Origin: Rhodopirellula sp. | GTDB lineage: Bacteria; Planctomycetota; Planctomycetia; Planctomycetales; Planctomycetaceae | NCBI GenBank assembly: GCA_013203845.1 | Contig: JABMPE010000403.1 | Span: 1 to 44,582, forward strand | Direction: 5' to 3' | DNA length: 44,582 nucleotides | Part shown: positions 28,899-39,599 of the stretch, piece by piece | How positions within the stretch are numbered: the stretch's first letter is position 1 | Layout: each line of letters starts with the position of its first letter | Program-made: the position numbers and the translations under genes | The notes under the pieces: generated by a model | What the model saw: only the letters and a program-made list of their open reading frames with translations | Databases searched by the model: none | What the model was told of the DNA's origin: nothing

Positions 28899-31800
28899 AT
28901 GAGCGAATTGCAGCTCGCCAGCTTTCTGGTAACCAAATCGGCAGACGTAACCGTCGCTGCGAGAAAAGCTCGAATGCTGGCAGCGTTCGCGGACATCGAG
29001 AATGGACGACGGATTCGCCTTGGTAAGGCGCTGACCGAAACCTGTCGCAGTATTCTTTCGTTTGGCGGAACAGCGTCCATTGAATTCGGACTGATCACTC
29101 CTAACGGTCAGACGACGGTTGAAATATCGATTCAGTGGCTGAAGCCCGATGGCCGCGAGCAGGGCTCCAAAGATGCCAGAGCAACCGCAGCCAGAAAGGC
29201 CGATTCACTGCTTGTCGCTGTGGCCGACGCCAGATCAGCGGCAAAGCATTCGCGTGAATCAACGGCTCCTGAAATGGCAATCCGGCGGGTCGGTGAACTT
29301 CTTGACGGGTTTACACTCCAGGACTGGCCGGGACCAGGAACAGCCGCTTCACTCAGAATGTTGGCGTCTCCGGGATTCAAATTCGTCGATGCCGACACAG
29401 CGGACTGGTCCGCGTTACTCGGCGAGACACAGATCGAAGAAGCATTGCGTCGCCTCGAACGCCGACGAAAAATACTCGCATCAGAGCTGCGAATGTCTCG
29501 GCTTCAGGAAGAACTCCTGGAAGAAGCCAGCTGCGATTCCGGAGATATCGGCCTTGTCAGTATGTTATCGCTGGTTGCCAGCCAGACAGACAACGGCGTG
29601 GCGATTCTGGACAAAAACGCGTGCGTGGCCTGGGTTAACAACGCGTTCGCTGCACAGTGGGGTTACGAATTAAGTGCGTGTGCCGGGCAGTCGTTTGAGA
29701 CACTCATCCGACATGATGATTCTGACGAATCGGCGATTGGCAGAATTCATTCGGCGCTGCAGACTGGCAGCAGTGACTACGTCGAACTGCTCGCCATGCA
29801 GGCGGACAATAGCGGTCGCTGGACCGGTGTGTCGCTGACGCCATCTCTTGATGAAGCAGACACCGTGCATCGCTGGATTGTTCTTCTTCGAGATATCACT
29901 CAGCAGAAATCAGCCCATGACATGCTTGCGGCCGCCCGCGATGCGGCTGAGCAGTCCAGCCGTTCGAAGAGCGAGTTTCTCGCCAACATGAGCCATGAAA
30001 TCCGCACGCCAATGAACGCGGTCATCGGCATGACTGAACTGGCACTTAGCACGGAACTGACACCAGAGCAGCACGAATACCTCACCACCGTCAGGATGTC
30101 GGCTGAAGCGCTGCTTGAACTGCTCAACGACATCCTCGATCTGTCAAAGATCGAAGCCGGTAAGGTCGAGCTGGACGAAGTTAACTTCGACCTGTCTGAA
30201 GTCGTTCGAGACTCCTTGAAAGCTCTTGCCGTCAAGGCTCACAGCAAAGGACTGGAACTGGCCACTCGAATGCCGCCTGACCTGCCACAGTTTCTTCACG
30301 GTGACCCGCTGCGGCTGCGTCAGATCCTGATCAATCTCGTCGGAAACGCGATCAAGTTCACGGAGCATGGTGAAGTGGTCGTCGAGTTCGATCAGATTCT
30401 GCCTGGCGAACGCGACGAGCCCATCCATCTGAAATTCGACGTTCGAGATACGGGCATCGGAATACCTCCCGACCGGCTTGGAAGCATTTTCGAATCGTTC
30501 ACTCAAGTCGACACATCCACGACGCGCCAGTTTGGAGGAACAGGGCTTGGTCTGACAATCACCGCTGAGCTCCTGCGCCTGATGGGAGGTTACGTTCATG
30601 TCCAAAGCGAGTTCGGCGTCGGCAGCTCATTTCACGTAACCGTACCGTTTGGACTGGCGGATGAGCCATTGATGCCCTTTACAGAACGCGTGTCGTTTTC
30701 GCGGAAACATCTTGAAGGACGCACGGTTCTGGTCGTTGACGACAATGCCACCAATCGCCGTATTCTGGAAGAGCTGTTGACCAGCTGGGGGCTGCGGCCA
30801 CGGCTGGCCGAAAATGCCGACGCGGCGATGAAGGAATTGGAATCGGCGGCCTTCTTCGACCGACCGTTCGATCTGCTGCTGGTCGACGCCGTCATGCCAG
30901 GACGCGACGGGTTTACGATGATCAAAGAAATCCAGCACCGTGATGACTTCCGTTTTGGTACGGTCATGATGCTGTCTTCCTCGGATCGTGCAGATTCGTC
31001 GCGTCGCTGCCGCGAACTCGGAATTCGGACCTACCTGGTCAAGCCAGTGTCACAATCGAGTCTACTGGAATCGATACTCGGAGCACTTGCCGGCGAAACG
31101 TTTCCTGGTAGCGTGGATTCCTTGCCACAAGACCCTACTTCTGCGGAAAGTTTCGGTAAGACGGCCAGAAAGACTGCCGGTCCGAACGAGGAACTGGCTT
31201 CGATTTCTCTGCGGGTTCTGATCGCGGATGACCACGAAGCAAACCGCCAGCTTGCCGGGAAAATCCTTGAAAAGCGAGGACATCAATGGTGCCAGGCAGT
31301 CAACGGCAGCGAAGTGCTTCAACGACTGCAGAAAGAATCGTTTGATCTGATCCTGATGGATGTTCAAATGCCCGAGCTGGACGGGTTTCAGACCACCGCA
31401 GCAATTCGTCAGCTCGAAGTCGAGACCGGTACTCACATTCCAGTTGTGGCTTTGACGGCTCACGCGATGAAGGGGGATCGAGAGAAGTGCCTCGAAGCCG
31501 GAATGGACGCGTACCTTTCAAAACCGCTCCGCGCCCGAGACCTGATTTTGCTGGTCGAAAAACTGTGCGAGCCCGTCACAGCGGCAAGATTCGAGACGAT
31601 TTCAAACACCGCAGTTCAGACCGGTGACTCTGATCAAACGATATCGGATCACTATGTTGCCAGCGTTCCCGACAATGGTGAGACGTCCACCGCTGTTGAC
31701 TTCAAGGGAGCCCTGGACCGCATGGATGGCGATGTCGAACTGCTTGTTGATCAAATGCAGTTCTTTCTCGACGACGCCCCCTTGCTCGTTAACAGGCTGG

Positions 31801-32069
31801 TCGAAGCAATCTCGATGAACAACGGGCCTCAGCTCCAGTCGGCTGCTCACCGCCTCAAAGGTCTGGTCAGCAGCTACGATCAGGCGACAGCTGCCGACCT
31901 GTGTCTGAAACTGGAATTGGCCGGTCTTAGCCTGAACCTGAAAGGAACCGGCAGACTGCTGACGCCCCTGCAGGCACACGTTGAAAGACTCGTCGCGGCA
32001 ATTCGGGGATTTGTAGCCGACCATCAATCGTCTTTGGACCAGTCCCGAAACCAGTTCCCGATGCGTTGA
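28899..32069 (+). CDS. Hybrid sensor histidine kinase (PAS-HisKA-HATPase-REC-REC-HPt)
   Basis: FLANMSHEIRTPMNAVIGM; HATPase DTGIGIPPDRLGSIFESFTQVDTSTTRQFGGTGLGL; two REC domains (VLVVDDNATNRRIL, VLIADDHEANRQLA); HPt AAHRLKGLVSSY. Confidence 0.95.
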   Translation: MSELQLASFLVTKSADVTVAARKARMLAAFADIENGRRIRLGKALTETCRSILSFGGTASIEFGLITPNGQTTVEISIQWLKPDGREQGSKDARATAARKADSLLVAVADARSAAKHSRESTAPEMAIRRVGELLDGFTLQDWPGPGTAASLRMLASPGFKFVDADTADWSALLGETQIEEALRRLERRRKILASELRMSRLQEELLEEASCDSGDIGLVSMLSLVASQTDNGVAILDKNACVAWVNNAFAAQWGYELSACAGQSFETLIRHDDSDESAIGRIHSALQTGSSDYVELLAMQADNSGRWTGVSLTPSLDEADTVHRWIVLLRDITQQKSAHDMLAAARDAAEQSSRSKSEFLANMSHEIRTPMNAVIGMTELALSTELTPEQHEYLTTVRMSAEALLELLNDILDLSKIEAGKVELDEVNFDLSEVVRDSLKALAVKAHSKGLELATRMPPDLPQFLHGDPLRLRQILINLVGNAIKFTEHGEVVVEFDQILPGERDEPIHLKFDVRDTGIGIPPDRLGSIFESFTQVDTSTTRQFGGTGLGLTITAELLRLMGGYVHVQSEFGVGSSFHVTVPFGLADEPLMPFTERVSFSRKHLEGRTVLVVDDNATNRRILEELLTSWGLRPRLAENADAAMKELESAAFFDRPFDLLLVDAVMPGRDGFTMIKEIQHRDDFRFGTVMMLSSSDRADSSRRCRELGIRTYLVKPVSQSSLLESILGALAGETFPGSVDSLPQDPTSAESFGKTARKTAGPNEELASISLRVLIADDHEANRQLAGKILEKRGHQWCQAVNGSEVLQRLQKESFDLILMDVQMPELDGFQTTAAIRQLEVETGTHIPVVALTAHAMKGDREKCLEAGMDAYLSKPLRARDLILLVEKLCEPVTAARFETISNTAVQTGDSDQTISDHYVASVPDNGETSTAVDFKGALDRMDGDVELLVDQMQFFLDDAPLLVNRLVEAISMNNGPQLQSAAHRLKGLVSSYDQATAADLCLKLELAGLSLNLKGTGRLLTPLQAHVERLVAAIRGFVADHQSSLDQSRNQFPMR

Positions 32070-32107
32070 CCAAGCCGATCAACCGCAACGCGTTAACCCG
32101 GATTATG

Positions 32108-32122
32108 GCAACTCAAAGTTGC
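32108..32122. terminator. Short hairpin between convergent genes
   Basis: GCAACT-CAA-AGTTGC. Confidence 0.3.
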
Positions 32123-32202
32123 ATCCGTGGCTGACAGGCCGTTGTCCGTAGGTGTGCCACTGCGGAATCCCGCCGTCTTCTTTTCCCCCAAAATCCATTC
32201 GG

Positions 32203-33825
32203 TCAGAACACGACAAAGGTAGAAACAAAGACGCCTTCGCGTTCGAGTAAGCGGTTGCCTGACCGGGAAATAAGTCCGGATGCGTCGAGGTAAATCCGCG
32301 GGCCAAGCTTTCGTTGCCAGCGAATTCCTGCACCCCAGACGGTATCGCCCTGGGGTTGCTCCCAGGCGATTTCAGGAGTGATCGACTCGTCCTCGTGGTT
32401 GCGGAAAAGCTGGACGCCCAGAGACGCCCCAATGGTGTCGGAAGGGTTGATTCCCTGGCCAATGCGGATCAGCGGGTTGACCGCGAACGAACTTCGCAGG
32501 CGATTGAAATTCGCGCCGCTGATCGGACTCCAGCCGCTCGTTGATTTGAAGAAGTTTCCGTAGACGACCGCGTGCTCGATTCCGGTGTGACAGGTAATTT
32601 CGTGAGGCATGATTCGAGTCAGATTACTCTCGGCCACGAACAAGGCGCCATCACCGGTTCCACTTTCGTTTCCACCTTTGAACAGGGCTCGCCCGGCCAG
32701 CGTGATCGGCCCGAAGAACTGTGTCGCACTGACGGCGGCGTAACGGGAGTCATAACCAGAATCTGCCGGGTGGTTGACATAAGCGATGGTCGCTTCGATG
32801 TATGCATTGCGCCAGTCGGCTGAAGCGTGCATCCCAACAAGCTCAGTCGAGTGCGGCGTTGCGGTGTCGACATCGTCAAAGAAATAGAAACCCTGAACGT
32901 TCAGATTACTGAGCGGTGGAATCAGCAACGTATTCTTGTTGACGATCACTCCGATAACTTCATCATTGATCAGCAGCGAATTGTGAACGGCGTACGGAAC
33001 TTTTCCGACGGTAATGTGATAATCCAGTGGCGTGAACTGGTCATCGATCAGGCCGCCAAACAGACTGTAGATCTCGCCCTCGACCCACCAGCGATCGGGG
33101 ATACCGGTGGAATTGTCGTTGTAACCTGTCGGATCATCGAGTCGAAAAAACGAGCCGCCTGTATTGCGACGCCCAAACGGTCGAAACTGGACGTGAGCAC
33201 GTTCGGTTCCGGTCAACTGCAGATCGACGTCAACAATCAATTGATGACCAATGCTGTCCTGACGAGTGCCACCCTGCTCAAGAAACAGTCCGAACGTCTG
33301 GTACGAACCATAAGTCACCAGGCGAGGTTCCCATTGGAATCCAGCGTCTCCAAACCACTTCAGTCCATCCCAGGAACCAATCGGATCAGCTCCGAGGAAC
33401 TCCTGAAACGCAGTGACCGGTGGCAGTGGCTTTTCCCAGGATTCCGGCAGCCGAAGGACCTTCACACCGTCGTTGCCGTATTGCTCTGAAGTCGCGTTGC
33501 CGTATCCACCTTCAGCCTCGTACAGCGACGAACCACCGACCCGCATCAGTTCTTCTTCGAGCGACGGCAATGGCTCGTTGTTTTCTGAGTCGAACAGGAC
33601 GGCAACCGCCGAGCCGGCACTTGCAGACGGAAGCAGACTGTCTGCCCCGATCATTGGAGACGGGACCGGTAAGAGACCATCGGCCAGACGCACGATTCCG
33701 ACGTCGTCGGCAGCGGATGCTTCCTCAATCAACGAAAGCAGTACCAGCACGATGAGCGCAATGCGACCGCAACGACTGAGCGACGTCGCCACAGAAAGCA
33801 GCCAGAACGGATCCGGATCGGTCAT
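32203..33825 (-). CDS. Putative outer-membrane beta-barrel protein
   Basis: Signal peptide (IALIVLVLLSLIEEASAAD), alternating beta-strand pattern, C-terminal aromatic residue (…VFVSTFVVF*); start overlaps the upstream cytochrome stop by 4 nt. Confidence 0.65.
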   Translation of the reverse strand: MTDPDPFWLLSVATSLSRCGRIALIVLVLLSLIEEASAADDVGIVRLADGLLPVPSPMIGADSLLPSASAGSAVAVLFDSENNEPLPSLEEELMRVGGSSLYEAEGGYGNATSEQYGNDGVKVLRLPESWEKPLPPVTAFQEFLGADPIGSWDGLKWFGDAGFQWEPRLVTYGSYQTFGLFLEQGGTRQDSIGHQLIVDVDLQLTGTERAHVQFRPFGRRNTGGSFFRLDDPTGYNDNSTGIPDRWWVEGEIYSLFGGLIDDQFTPLDYHITVGKVPYAVHNSLLINDEVIGVIVNKNTLLIPPLSNLNVQGFYFFDDVDTATPHSTELVGMHASADWRNAYIEATIAYVNHPADSGYDSRYAAVSATQFFGPITLAGRALFKGGNESGTGDGALFVAESNLTRIMPHEITCHTGIEHAVVYGNFFKSTSGWSPISGANFNRLRSSFAVNPLIRIGQGINPSDTIGASLGVQLFRNHEDESITPEIAWEQPQGDTVWGAGIRWQRKLGPRIYLDASGLISRSGNRLLEREGVFVSTFVVF

Positions 33826-35882
33826 CGAAACAGGCGACCTCCCGCTCGTTGCCCCACTCGAATCACGGAATCATGCTGGTCGATATTCACCGTTTCCAGC
33901 AGCGGCTTCAGATGCGGTACGCCAATCTCATCCATCAGGTGCGGTGGCAGGTGTCGGTAATTCAGCCGGACTCGCAGGCAGTAATCGCCCGGCTGGTCAG
34001 GAATAGTGATCGCATACTTCCGCGACACGGTACTGAGCGGAGCGATGCTGCCCTTCGAGATTCGAAACGATGCCGGGCGGCCAAACGCCGCTGTTGGTAC
34101 GGGTGCTGGCCGGAAAATGTTCAGCGGTGTGAGTTGCCGGTTTACAGACAGAATCAGAGGCCGTTCGGTACCGCGAGTTGCCTGGCCAACGAACTTGCTC
34201 TGAAAGTTCAGCAGGTGGCGATCCCAATGCGCGTGCCCGCTCAATACCGCATGACTGTGCTCATCCCGCAGGTCACCGTTGTGATCGAAATTGCCAGTCG
34301 TGAAGACGGACCTGCCGAATTCGTCAAACAAATCCACAGAATCCCACAGCTGGCGTTCTTCGGTGAAACCGGTCGGAAAATTGTGCCCGGTAACGAGACT
34401 GTGGACGTCAACACGAACGGCGACATGATCACCACACGCGGCGGTTTCCGGTGCCGCCACAAGAATTTCAGCGGCGTTCTGCAGAAGTTCGTAACGCTTG
34501 TTGCGCGCGATGTTCAGTTGCTTTCGATTCAAACGTCGCAACTGGTCGAGCGTCGTTTTCTGATGCAGCGTCAGCCGTTCCGTACGGCGATAGTCGGTTT
34601 CATACATCCAGTCCAGTTTGTGCGGGAACTCGGTATCCGGAAGTAGAGAATAATCCGGCCCGGCAAAAGTGTGGTCAGACAGCGGTCGTATCGGGATCTT
34701 TTCCGGATCAATGCCGGGCACCGTTGCCGCGCGGCCAAGTGGCCGCTCGCACTCTCGAAATGGCTGGCCCTGAACCGGTCCCATGTGACAGTGCTGGCAG
34801 GTGTGCTCGTTCTTTGCTGCGGGACTGTTCTGCCACTCGCTGAAAGCTTCTTCCAGGCGAATGCCTTGCGGACTGTAAACATCGTGGCAGGATCCGCAGA
34901 AAGCGCTGGACCGAATTGACACCGACTTCGCGGCGCCATGCGAATTCTCGTCGACAGAAACCGCATCATGAAACGGGCCGTACATGCAGCCTTCCGAAAG
35001 CTTGCCCGGAACGAGGTAGCGACGCGTGCTCGTTTTGTAGTACGACCGGTCGACCCGGTGACAGGTCACGCAGGTGACGCCTTCCATCGACAACCGCGAA
35101 CGGTTGACGTTGCGACGTTGTCCGTTTTCACCCAGAGCCGTTCCCAGCGGAGTGTGGCAGCGGGTACAGAACGTCCCGAGCGTGCCGCTGGTTCGTTCCT
35201 GCAGAGTCAGGTTGAACGCCTCGAACGCCGGGCTGTGTTGCGCGTATGCGTGCATGGAACGTGACCACTCAGCGAACTGCTTCGGGTGGCACGTGCTGCA
35301 TTCTTTCGCCGATGGGAAATCCAGCTCGGTAAGCGGCCACGTTTCGCAGGTGTCCGGCAGTCGGTACTTGAGTCCCCCGTTTCGAATCCACCGATCGAGT
35401 GTCTCCAGCTGACCCGCCGTCAGCCACTCGGATTTCTCAGGCGGCATGAGCGGTTCTGCGGCTTCACGGGAGTCGGCCTGTTCGGACACATTCCAGACCA
35501 CGTACTGCCAGAGCAACGACGACTCCGGCCTGCCGGGAACAACCAGTTGGTTTCCGTGAGTGTGTTGTGCGTCGATGATCGCTTCCCAGCTCGTCAGGTC
35601 GGTCTGATCGGTACCGGGGCGATGACACGCGTTGCATTTCTGAGCGAGCATCAACCGGACGTCAGGCCAGTCGGCGTCGTACGGATGCTGGATGTCGCTG
35701 ATGGTGTGAGGCGCGGCCTGAGCCGCTGCCGTCAGGCCATCGAGGCACGAAGATCGGCACCACGGCATCGCAACCGCGCCGAGGCCGATAATGGCCACCA
35801 ATCTGATGCAGCGGCTGCGGGACATCCTTGTCACCATCCGCGAGGTATGTGATTTCTCCCCCGCCGCGCGGCAGGATGTCAC
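33822..35882 (-). CDS. Multiheme cytochrome c (six CxxCH), cytochrome c554-like core
   Basis: CNACH, CSTCH, CTRCH, CVTCH, CGSCH, CQHCH; an internal start near 35837 (MVTRMSRSRCIRLVAII) is equally likely. Confidence 0.9.
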   Translation of the reverse strand: MTSCRAAGEKSHTSRMVTRMSRSRCIRLVAIIGLGAVAMPWCRSSCLDGLTAAAQAAPHTISDIQHPYDADWPDVRLMLAQKCNACHRPGTDQTDLTSWEAIIDAQHTHGNQLVVPGRPESSLLWQYVVWNVSEQADSREAAEPLMPPEKSEWLTAGQLETLDRWIRNGGLKYRLPDTCETWPLTELDFPSAKECSTCHPKQFAEWSRSMHAYAQHSPAFEAFNLTLQERTSGTLGTFCTRCHTPLGTALGENGQRRNVNRSRLSMEGVTCVTCHRVDRSYYKTSTRRYLVPGKLSEGCMYGPFHDAVSVDENSHGAAKSVSIRSSAFCGSCHDVYSPQGIRLEEAFSEWQNSPAAKNEHTCQHCHMGPVQGQPFRECERPLGRAATVPGIDPEKIPIRPLSDHTFAGPDYSLLPDTEFPHKLDWMYETDYRRTERLTLHQKTTLDQLRRLNRKQLNIARNKRYELLQNAAEILVAAPETAACGDHVAVRVDVHSLVTGHNFPTGFTEERQLWDSVDLFDEFGRSVFTTGNFDHNGDLRDEHSHAVLSGHAHWDRHLLNFQSKFVGQATRGTERPLILSVNRQLTPLNIFRPAPVPTAAFGRPASFRISKGSIAPLSTVSRKYAITIPDQPGDYCLRVRLNYRHLPPHLMDEIGVPHLKPLLETVNIDQHDSVIRVGQRAGGRLFR

Positions 35883-36272
35883 TGCACGTCAAAACGTCCA
35901 GGCTTCAGAAGAATCGGAATGATTGGACTATCCCATTTGACCAATCCCGGTCAGGCGTGTTCTCGTTCAGACTCCGGAACACCAGACGCCGACGAATCCG
36001 CATAACCCGAAATCTCTAACACGCCGCGTATCGCTTGCAACATGCTCCAAAACCAGCGGCGACGGTAAGACTCGGTGAAGTCGGGATTCTGCAACGGGCT
36101 CCCCACAACGATCCTCCACATTATCACGCGCAGCGGAGATTTCGGCTCATGACAGTGACCTGTCCGTTCCCGCTTTCAGTCCGCACAGAACAGAATCGAC
36201 GGACATTGCCGATCCGACTGGTACAGGAACGCAATGCGGATGCGGGCGTCAGACAAATTACAGTGACGTCGC

Positions 36273-37802
36273 TCAAAGTTGGCTGAGGATTTCAGACGCC
36301 TTGTCCTCGTAGATTTTCTGCCAGTCCGGACCGAGCACACAATCGCTGTCTTCCTGAGCGCCGCCGACGTTCAGCAGTTGTTCGGTCGTCGGGGCGTAGT
36401 AGATGTACCCATTGGTGTAGCCGGCCACGAACGTTGGCTTGTGGGGCGATTTTTTCTTCAGGTTCAGGCCGATCTGCACGGTGAGTTCGCCGGGAAAGGT
36501 GGTCAGCACAAAGTTGCCGACACGCAGCCCGGTCAGCTCGACATCGATCGTGCGTTTTCCAGCGGCGACTCCTGCGGCGTGATGTTTCTGCAGCAGCTTC
36601 AGGTTCGTATTGAGACGCGTCAGCTTTTCCATCGTGTGAATATTGCGAATGTACTGCTCCATGTTCGCTCGGTTTTCCGCGTCGAGTGTGTCGAGATCTT
36701 TGCGGCCCATCGCTCGGTCGTGCAGATAGCGATAGGGGTAATTGGCGGGAAACTCTTCCGACGCTTTGTACTTCACAAACAGCGGGATGAAGGTTTTGAG
36801 ATTGAGCGACGTTCCGCCGAGCGATCGCAGCAGTTGAGCCTGCTCGGACTCCATTTCGGCCATGCGAGTGGCAGTGTCGGCTCGCGGAAGCGTGATCACT
36901 TCGGTCAGCACCTTCAGTCGGTTGTCTTCTGCGGTGGTGATTTTTCTGACAGCTTTCAGCGTACTCAAACCGAGCATGTTGCCCAGCGGTTCGGCGTCTC
37001 GCGGATAGTCGACGTCTTTGTACCGGATCGGGTTGATGTCGCCGCCGCAGCCCTGCAAGAACAGAGCAACGGTGCCTTCGCTGAGGTTGTCCTCAATCAC
37101 CTGCGATGCGAAGCCGGTGATGTCCGCACTGTTGCCGCGACTGGGAACATTCTGAATCGGGTGGCAGGCGAAGTTGTAAACAACGGCCAGCGTGGTTCCG
37201 TCAAGTCGGTCGAGTTTGAGCACGCCGATTTCCGTGTCGACCGGACCGACAGAAGCGATCTCGTCATCAGGCGGGATCGAATAAGCATGTCGAACGTCGA
37301 TCGTACGTCCGTCTTTCATCTTCAGACGACGATTCTCCATGATGCGATCTTCGTAGCCGGTTCCGACTCCAACTTTAACCGGTACCAGATGGCTGGCCGC
37401 TTGTCTGATCGCTCGCACCGTTCGGTCATCGGCATCTTTACAGACAATTCCGTGGCAGTGGCTGGCGTTGGCGATCACGTTTGTGGGCGGGATGCCGAGT
37501 TCCTTTTCAACGATTCCTCGGACCTTGCCCAAGTAGTCGTCTTTGATTCCGCCGATTCCCCCGATAGCGACCGCATCGACAGTGACGATGGCCGTCATCG
37601 TCTCGCCCGATTTCAGAACGAGCGCCTTCACATAAAGCGGATCGTTGACCGGTCCGGCATCGAGGTTGGTGATGTCGACTTTGGCGACTCCGGCCATGAG
37701 GGTTGCAGCCAGAGCGTTCTGTGCTGGCTGAACCACGAAAAAGCTGGCTGCGGCCAGCAGCAGCGTCAGCAGGAGTTTTCGGTCAGGCGTCGACATGCTC
37801 AA
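36273..37802 (-). CDS. Neutral/alkaline non-lysosomal ceramidase-like secreted protein
   Basis: Signal peptide; TLMAGVAKVDITN…, VIANASHCHG, NFACHPIQ, FLQGCGGDINP, TFPGELTVQIGL. Confidence 0.88.
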   Translation of the reverse strand: MSMSTPDRKLLLTLLLAAASFFVVQPAQNALAATLMAGVAKVDITNLDAGPVNDPLYVKALVLKSGETMTAIVTVDAVAIGGIGGIKDDYLGKVRGIVEKELGIPPTNVIANASHCHGIVCKDADDRTVRAIRQAASHLVPVKVGVGTGYEDRIMENRRLKMKDGRTIDVRHAYSIPPDDEIASVGPVDTEIGVLKLDRLDGTTLAVVYNFACHPIQNVPSRGNSADITGFASQVIEDNLSEGTVALFLQGCGGDINPIRYKDVDYPRDAEPLGNMLGLSTLKAVRKITTAEDNRLKVLTEVITLPRADTATRMAEMESEQAQLLRSLGGTSLNLKTFIPLFVKYKASEEFPANYPYRYLHDRAMGRKDLDTLDAENRANMEQYIRNIHTMEKLTRLNTNLKLLQKHHAAGVAAGKRTIDVELTGLRVGNFVLTTFPGELTVQIGLNLKKKSPHKPTFVAGYTNGYIYYAPTTEQLLNVGGAQEDSDCVLGPDWQKIYEDKASEILSQL

Positions 37803-38143
37803 TTCCCTTATGCAAATCTGATGGGTGACGGCGAAGGCGTTATGAAGGTTCGTTAATTGCTAATGGCTGGTGCCGGGTCGCTGATGATCGAGTCCTGACG
37901 AGCTTCCGGATTTAACGAGGAAGAACCTCACCTGGCCTTAACCACCAGTGACGCAATCATTCCGCCACGACACTCGGATACCGGGACTGTATCAATACGA
38001 ATTGTTGACAGCGGCGACTCGGACTATATTCAGGCCGCGCGCGATCAGTCGACTCTTCGCCGAGGAATCGGCGATTCATCTCGTGGCTGCGTCCCTCGCT
38101 GCCGGAACCGGCAGTTCTTCCCGCCCTTTTGAAACACAGGTTT

Positions 38144-39424
38144 ATGCTCATGCTTTTCGCAAGAATGCGTCCGGCCCTTCTTCTCGGTATGGCGGCGCTG
38201 CTGACATCGCAGCAGTTTCAATCGGCTTCGGCCAACGACTGGCCATCCTGGCGTGGTCCACATCGTGATGGAATTGCGGTGGACGAAAACGGACTGCTGT
38301 CCGACTGGCCCGAGGCTGGTCCTGAACTGAAATGGAAAATCGACGGCCTGGGACGAGGTTACTCGTCGATCGCCATTGCGGACGGGCGAATCTTCACGAT
38401 GGGCAAACGCAAGGACGGTTGCGAACTGATCGCGCTCAACCTGAAAGATGGACGCGAACTATGGTCGGCGCCAGTTGGAGGCGGCGATCCGAACTGTACT
38501 CCCACGGTGGATGGCGGACTGGTCTACGCACTTGGTCGAGACGGTCAGCTTGTGTGTGCCGACGTTGCGACCGGAAAAATTGTCTGGCAGAAGAGTTTCC
38601 CGAAGGACTTCGGCGGCAGCATGATGTCTGGCTGGGGCTACAGCGAATCTCCGCTGATCGATGGCGACCGGCTGATCTGTACGCCTGGCGCGAAAGACGC
38701 CGTTGTCGTGGCGCTGGATAAGAAGACCGGAGCCACGATCTGGAAGTCAGCCATGCCGGACGACATTGGAACGCGTGGTAAAGACGGAGCCGGTTACTCG
38801 TCGATCGTGATCAGCCATGCGGCGGGTGTGAAGCAGTACGTTCAGTTAACCGGACGCGGTGTCATTTCAATCGACGCCGAAGACGGCACTCAGCTCTGGT
38901 CCTACAACCGCATCGCCAACGGAGTCGCCAATATTTCGACGCCGCTGGTTAAAGGCGATGACGTTTTCTGTTCGACCGGGTACGGCACCGGAGCGGCTTT
39001 GCTGCACGTCAGCCGGAAAGGCGATCACCTGGTGGCCGAGGAAAAATACTTTCTTGACGCAAAGAAGATGCAGAATCACCACGGCGGAATGATCGTGTTT
39101 GGCGACCACATTTACTGTGGACACGGCCACAACAACGGATTTCCATTGTGCATCAACTTTGCCACCGGAAAAGAAGTCTGGTCGGGCGGACGAGGCCCAG
39201 GTGGCGGATCAGCAGCGATTCTGCTCGCTGATGGCCACCTCTACTTCCGCTACGAAGACGGCACGATGGCTCTGATCGAAGCGACTCCCGAAGCCTACCA
39301 GCTGAAGGGTAAGTTCAAGCTGGCGACCAACAACGGCAAGAGCTGGCCACATCCGGTCATCGTCGACGGCCTGCTTTACGCCCGCGATCAGAACTCGCTG
39401 CTCTGCTACGACATCCGCAAGTAA
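38144..39424 (+). CDS. PQQ-like beta-propeller repeat protein (secreted)
   Basis: Signal peptide; DWPSWRGPHRDGIAVDENGLLSDWPEAGPELKWKIDGLGRGYSSIAIADGRIFTMGKRKDGCELIALNLKDGRELW. Confidence 0.93.
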   Translation: MLMLFARMRPALLLGMAALLTSQQFQSASANDWPSWRGPHRDGIAVDENGLLSDWPEAGPELKWKIDGLGRGYSSIAIADGRIFTMGKRKDGCELIALNLKDGRELWSAPVGGGDPNCTPTVDGGLVYALGRDGQLVCADVATGKIVWQKSFPKDFGGSMMSGWGYSESPLIDGDRLICTPGAKDAVVVALDKKTGATIWKSAMPDDIGTRGKDGAGYSSIVISHAAGVKQYVQLTGRGVISIDAEDGTQLWSYNRIANGVANISTPLVKGDDVFCSTGYGTGAALLHVSRKGDHLVAEEKYFLDAKKMQNHHGGMIVFGDHIYCGHGHNNGFPLCINFATGKEVWSGGRGPGGGSAAILLADGHLYFRYEDGTMALIEATPEAYQLKGKFKLATNNGKSWPHPVIVDGLLYARDQNSLLCYDIRK

Positions 39425-39440
39425 CGCACTTTTGAAATCT

Positions 39441-39476
39441 GCAGGGCCGGTTCCAGCCGAAGTGAACCGGCCCTGC
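39441..39476 (+). terminator. Rho-independent-type terminator
   Basis: Perfect 13-bp stem GCAGGGCCGGTTC-CAGCCGAAGT-GAACCGGCCCTGC followed by CAGGACTTTT, directly after the PQQ-like gene. Confidence 0.8.
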
Positions 39477-39599
39477 CAGGACTTTTGGAATTCGGGAAGT
39501 AATTTCCGAAACGTCCTTCCGTTTTTGCGGTTCGAGCCGAAGCCGTTCTGATTTGAGAAAAAGCGGGTGAATACATCGAGTGTTCGGCTGAGGCACCCG

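Noticed and set aside
36279-37856. 525-aa plus-strand ORF, longer than the ceramidase-like ORF opposite it
   Set aside because: Antisense shadow: the minus-strand product has a signal peptide and recognisable ceramidase motifs, while the plus-strand translation has no recognisable domain and an antisense-like composition.
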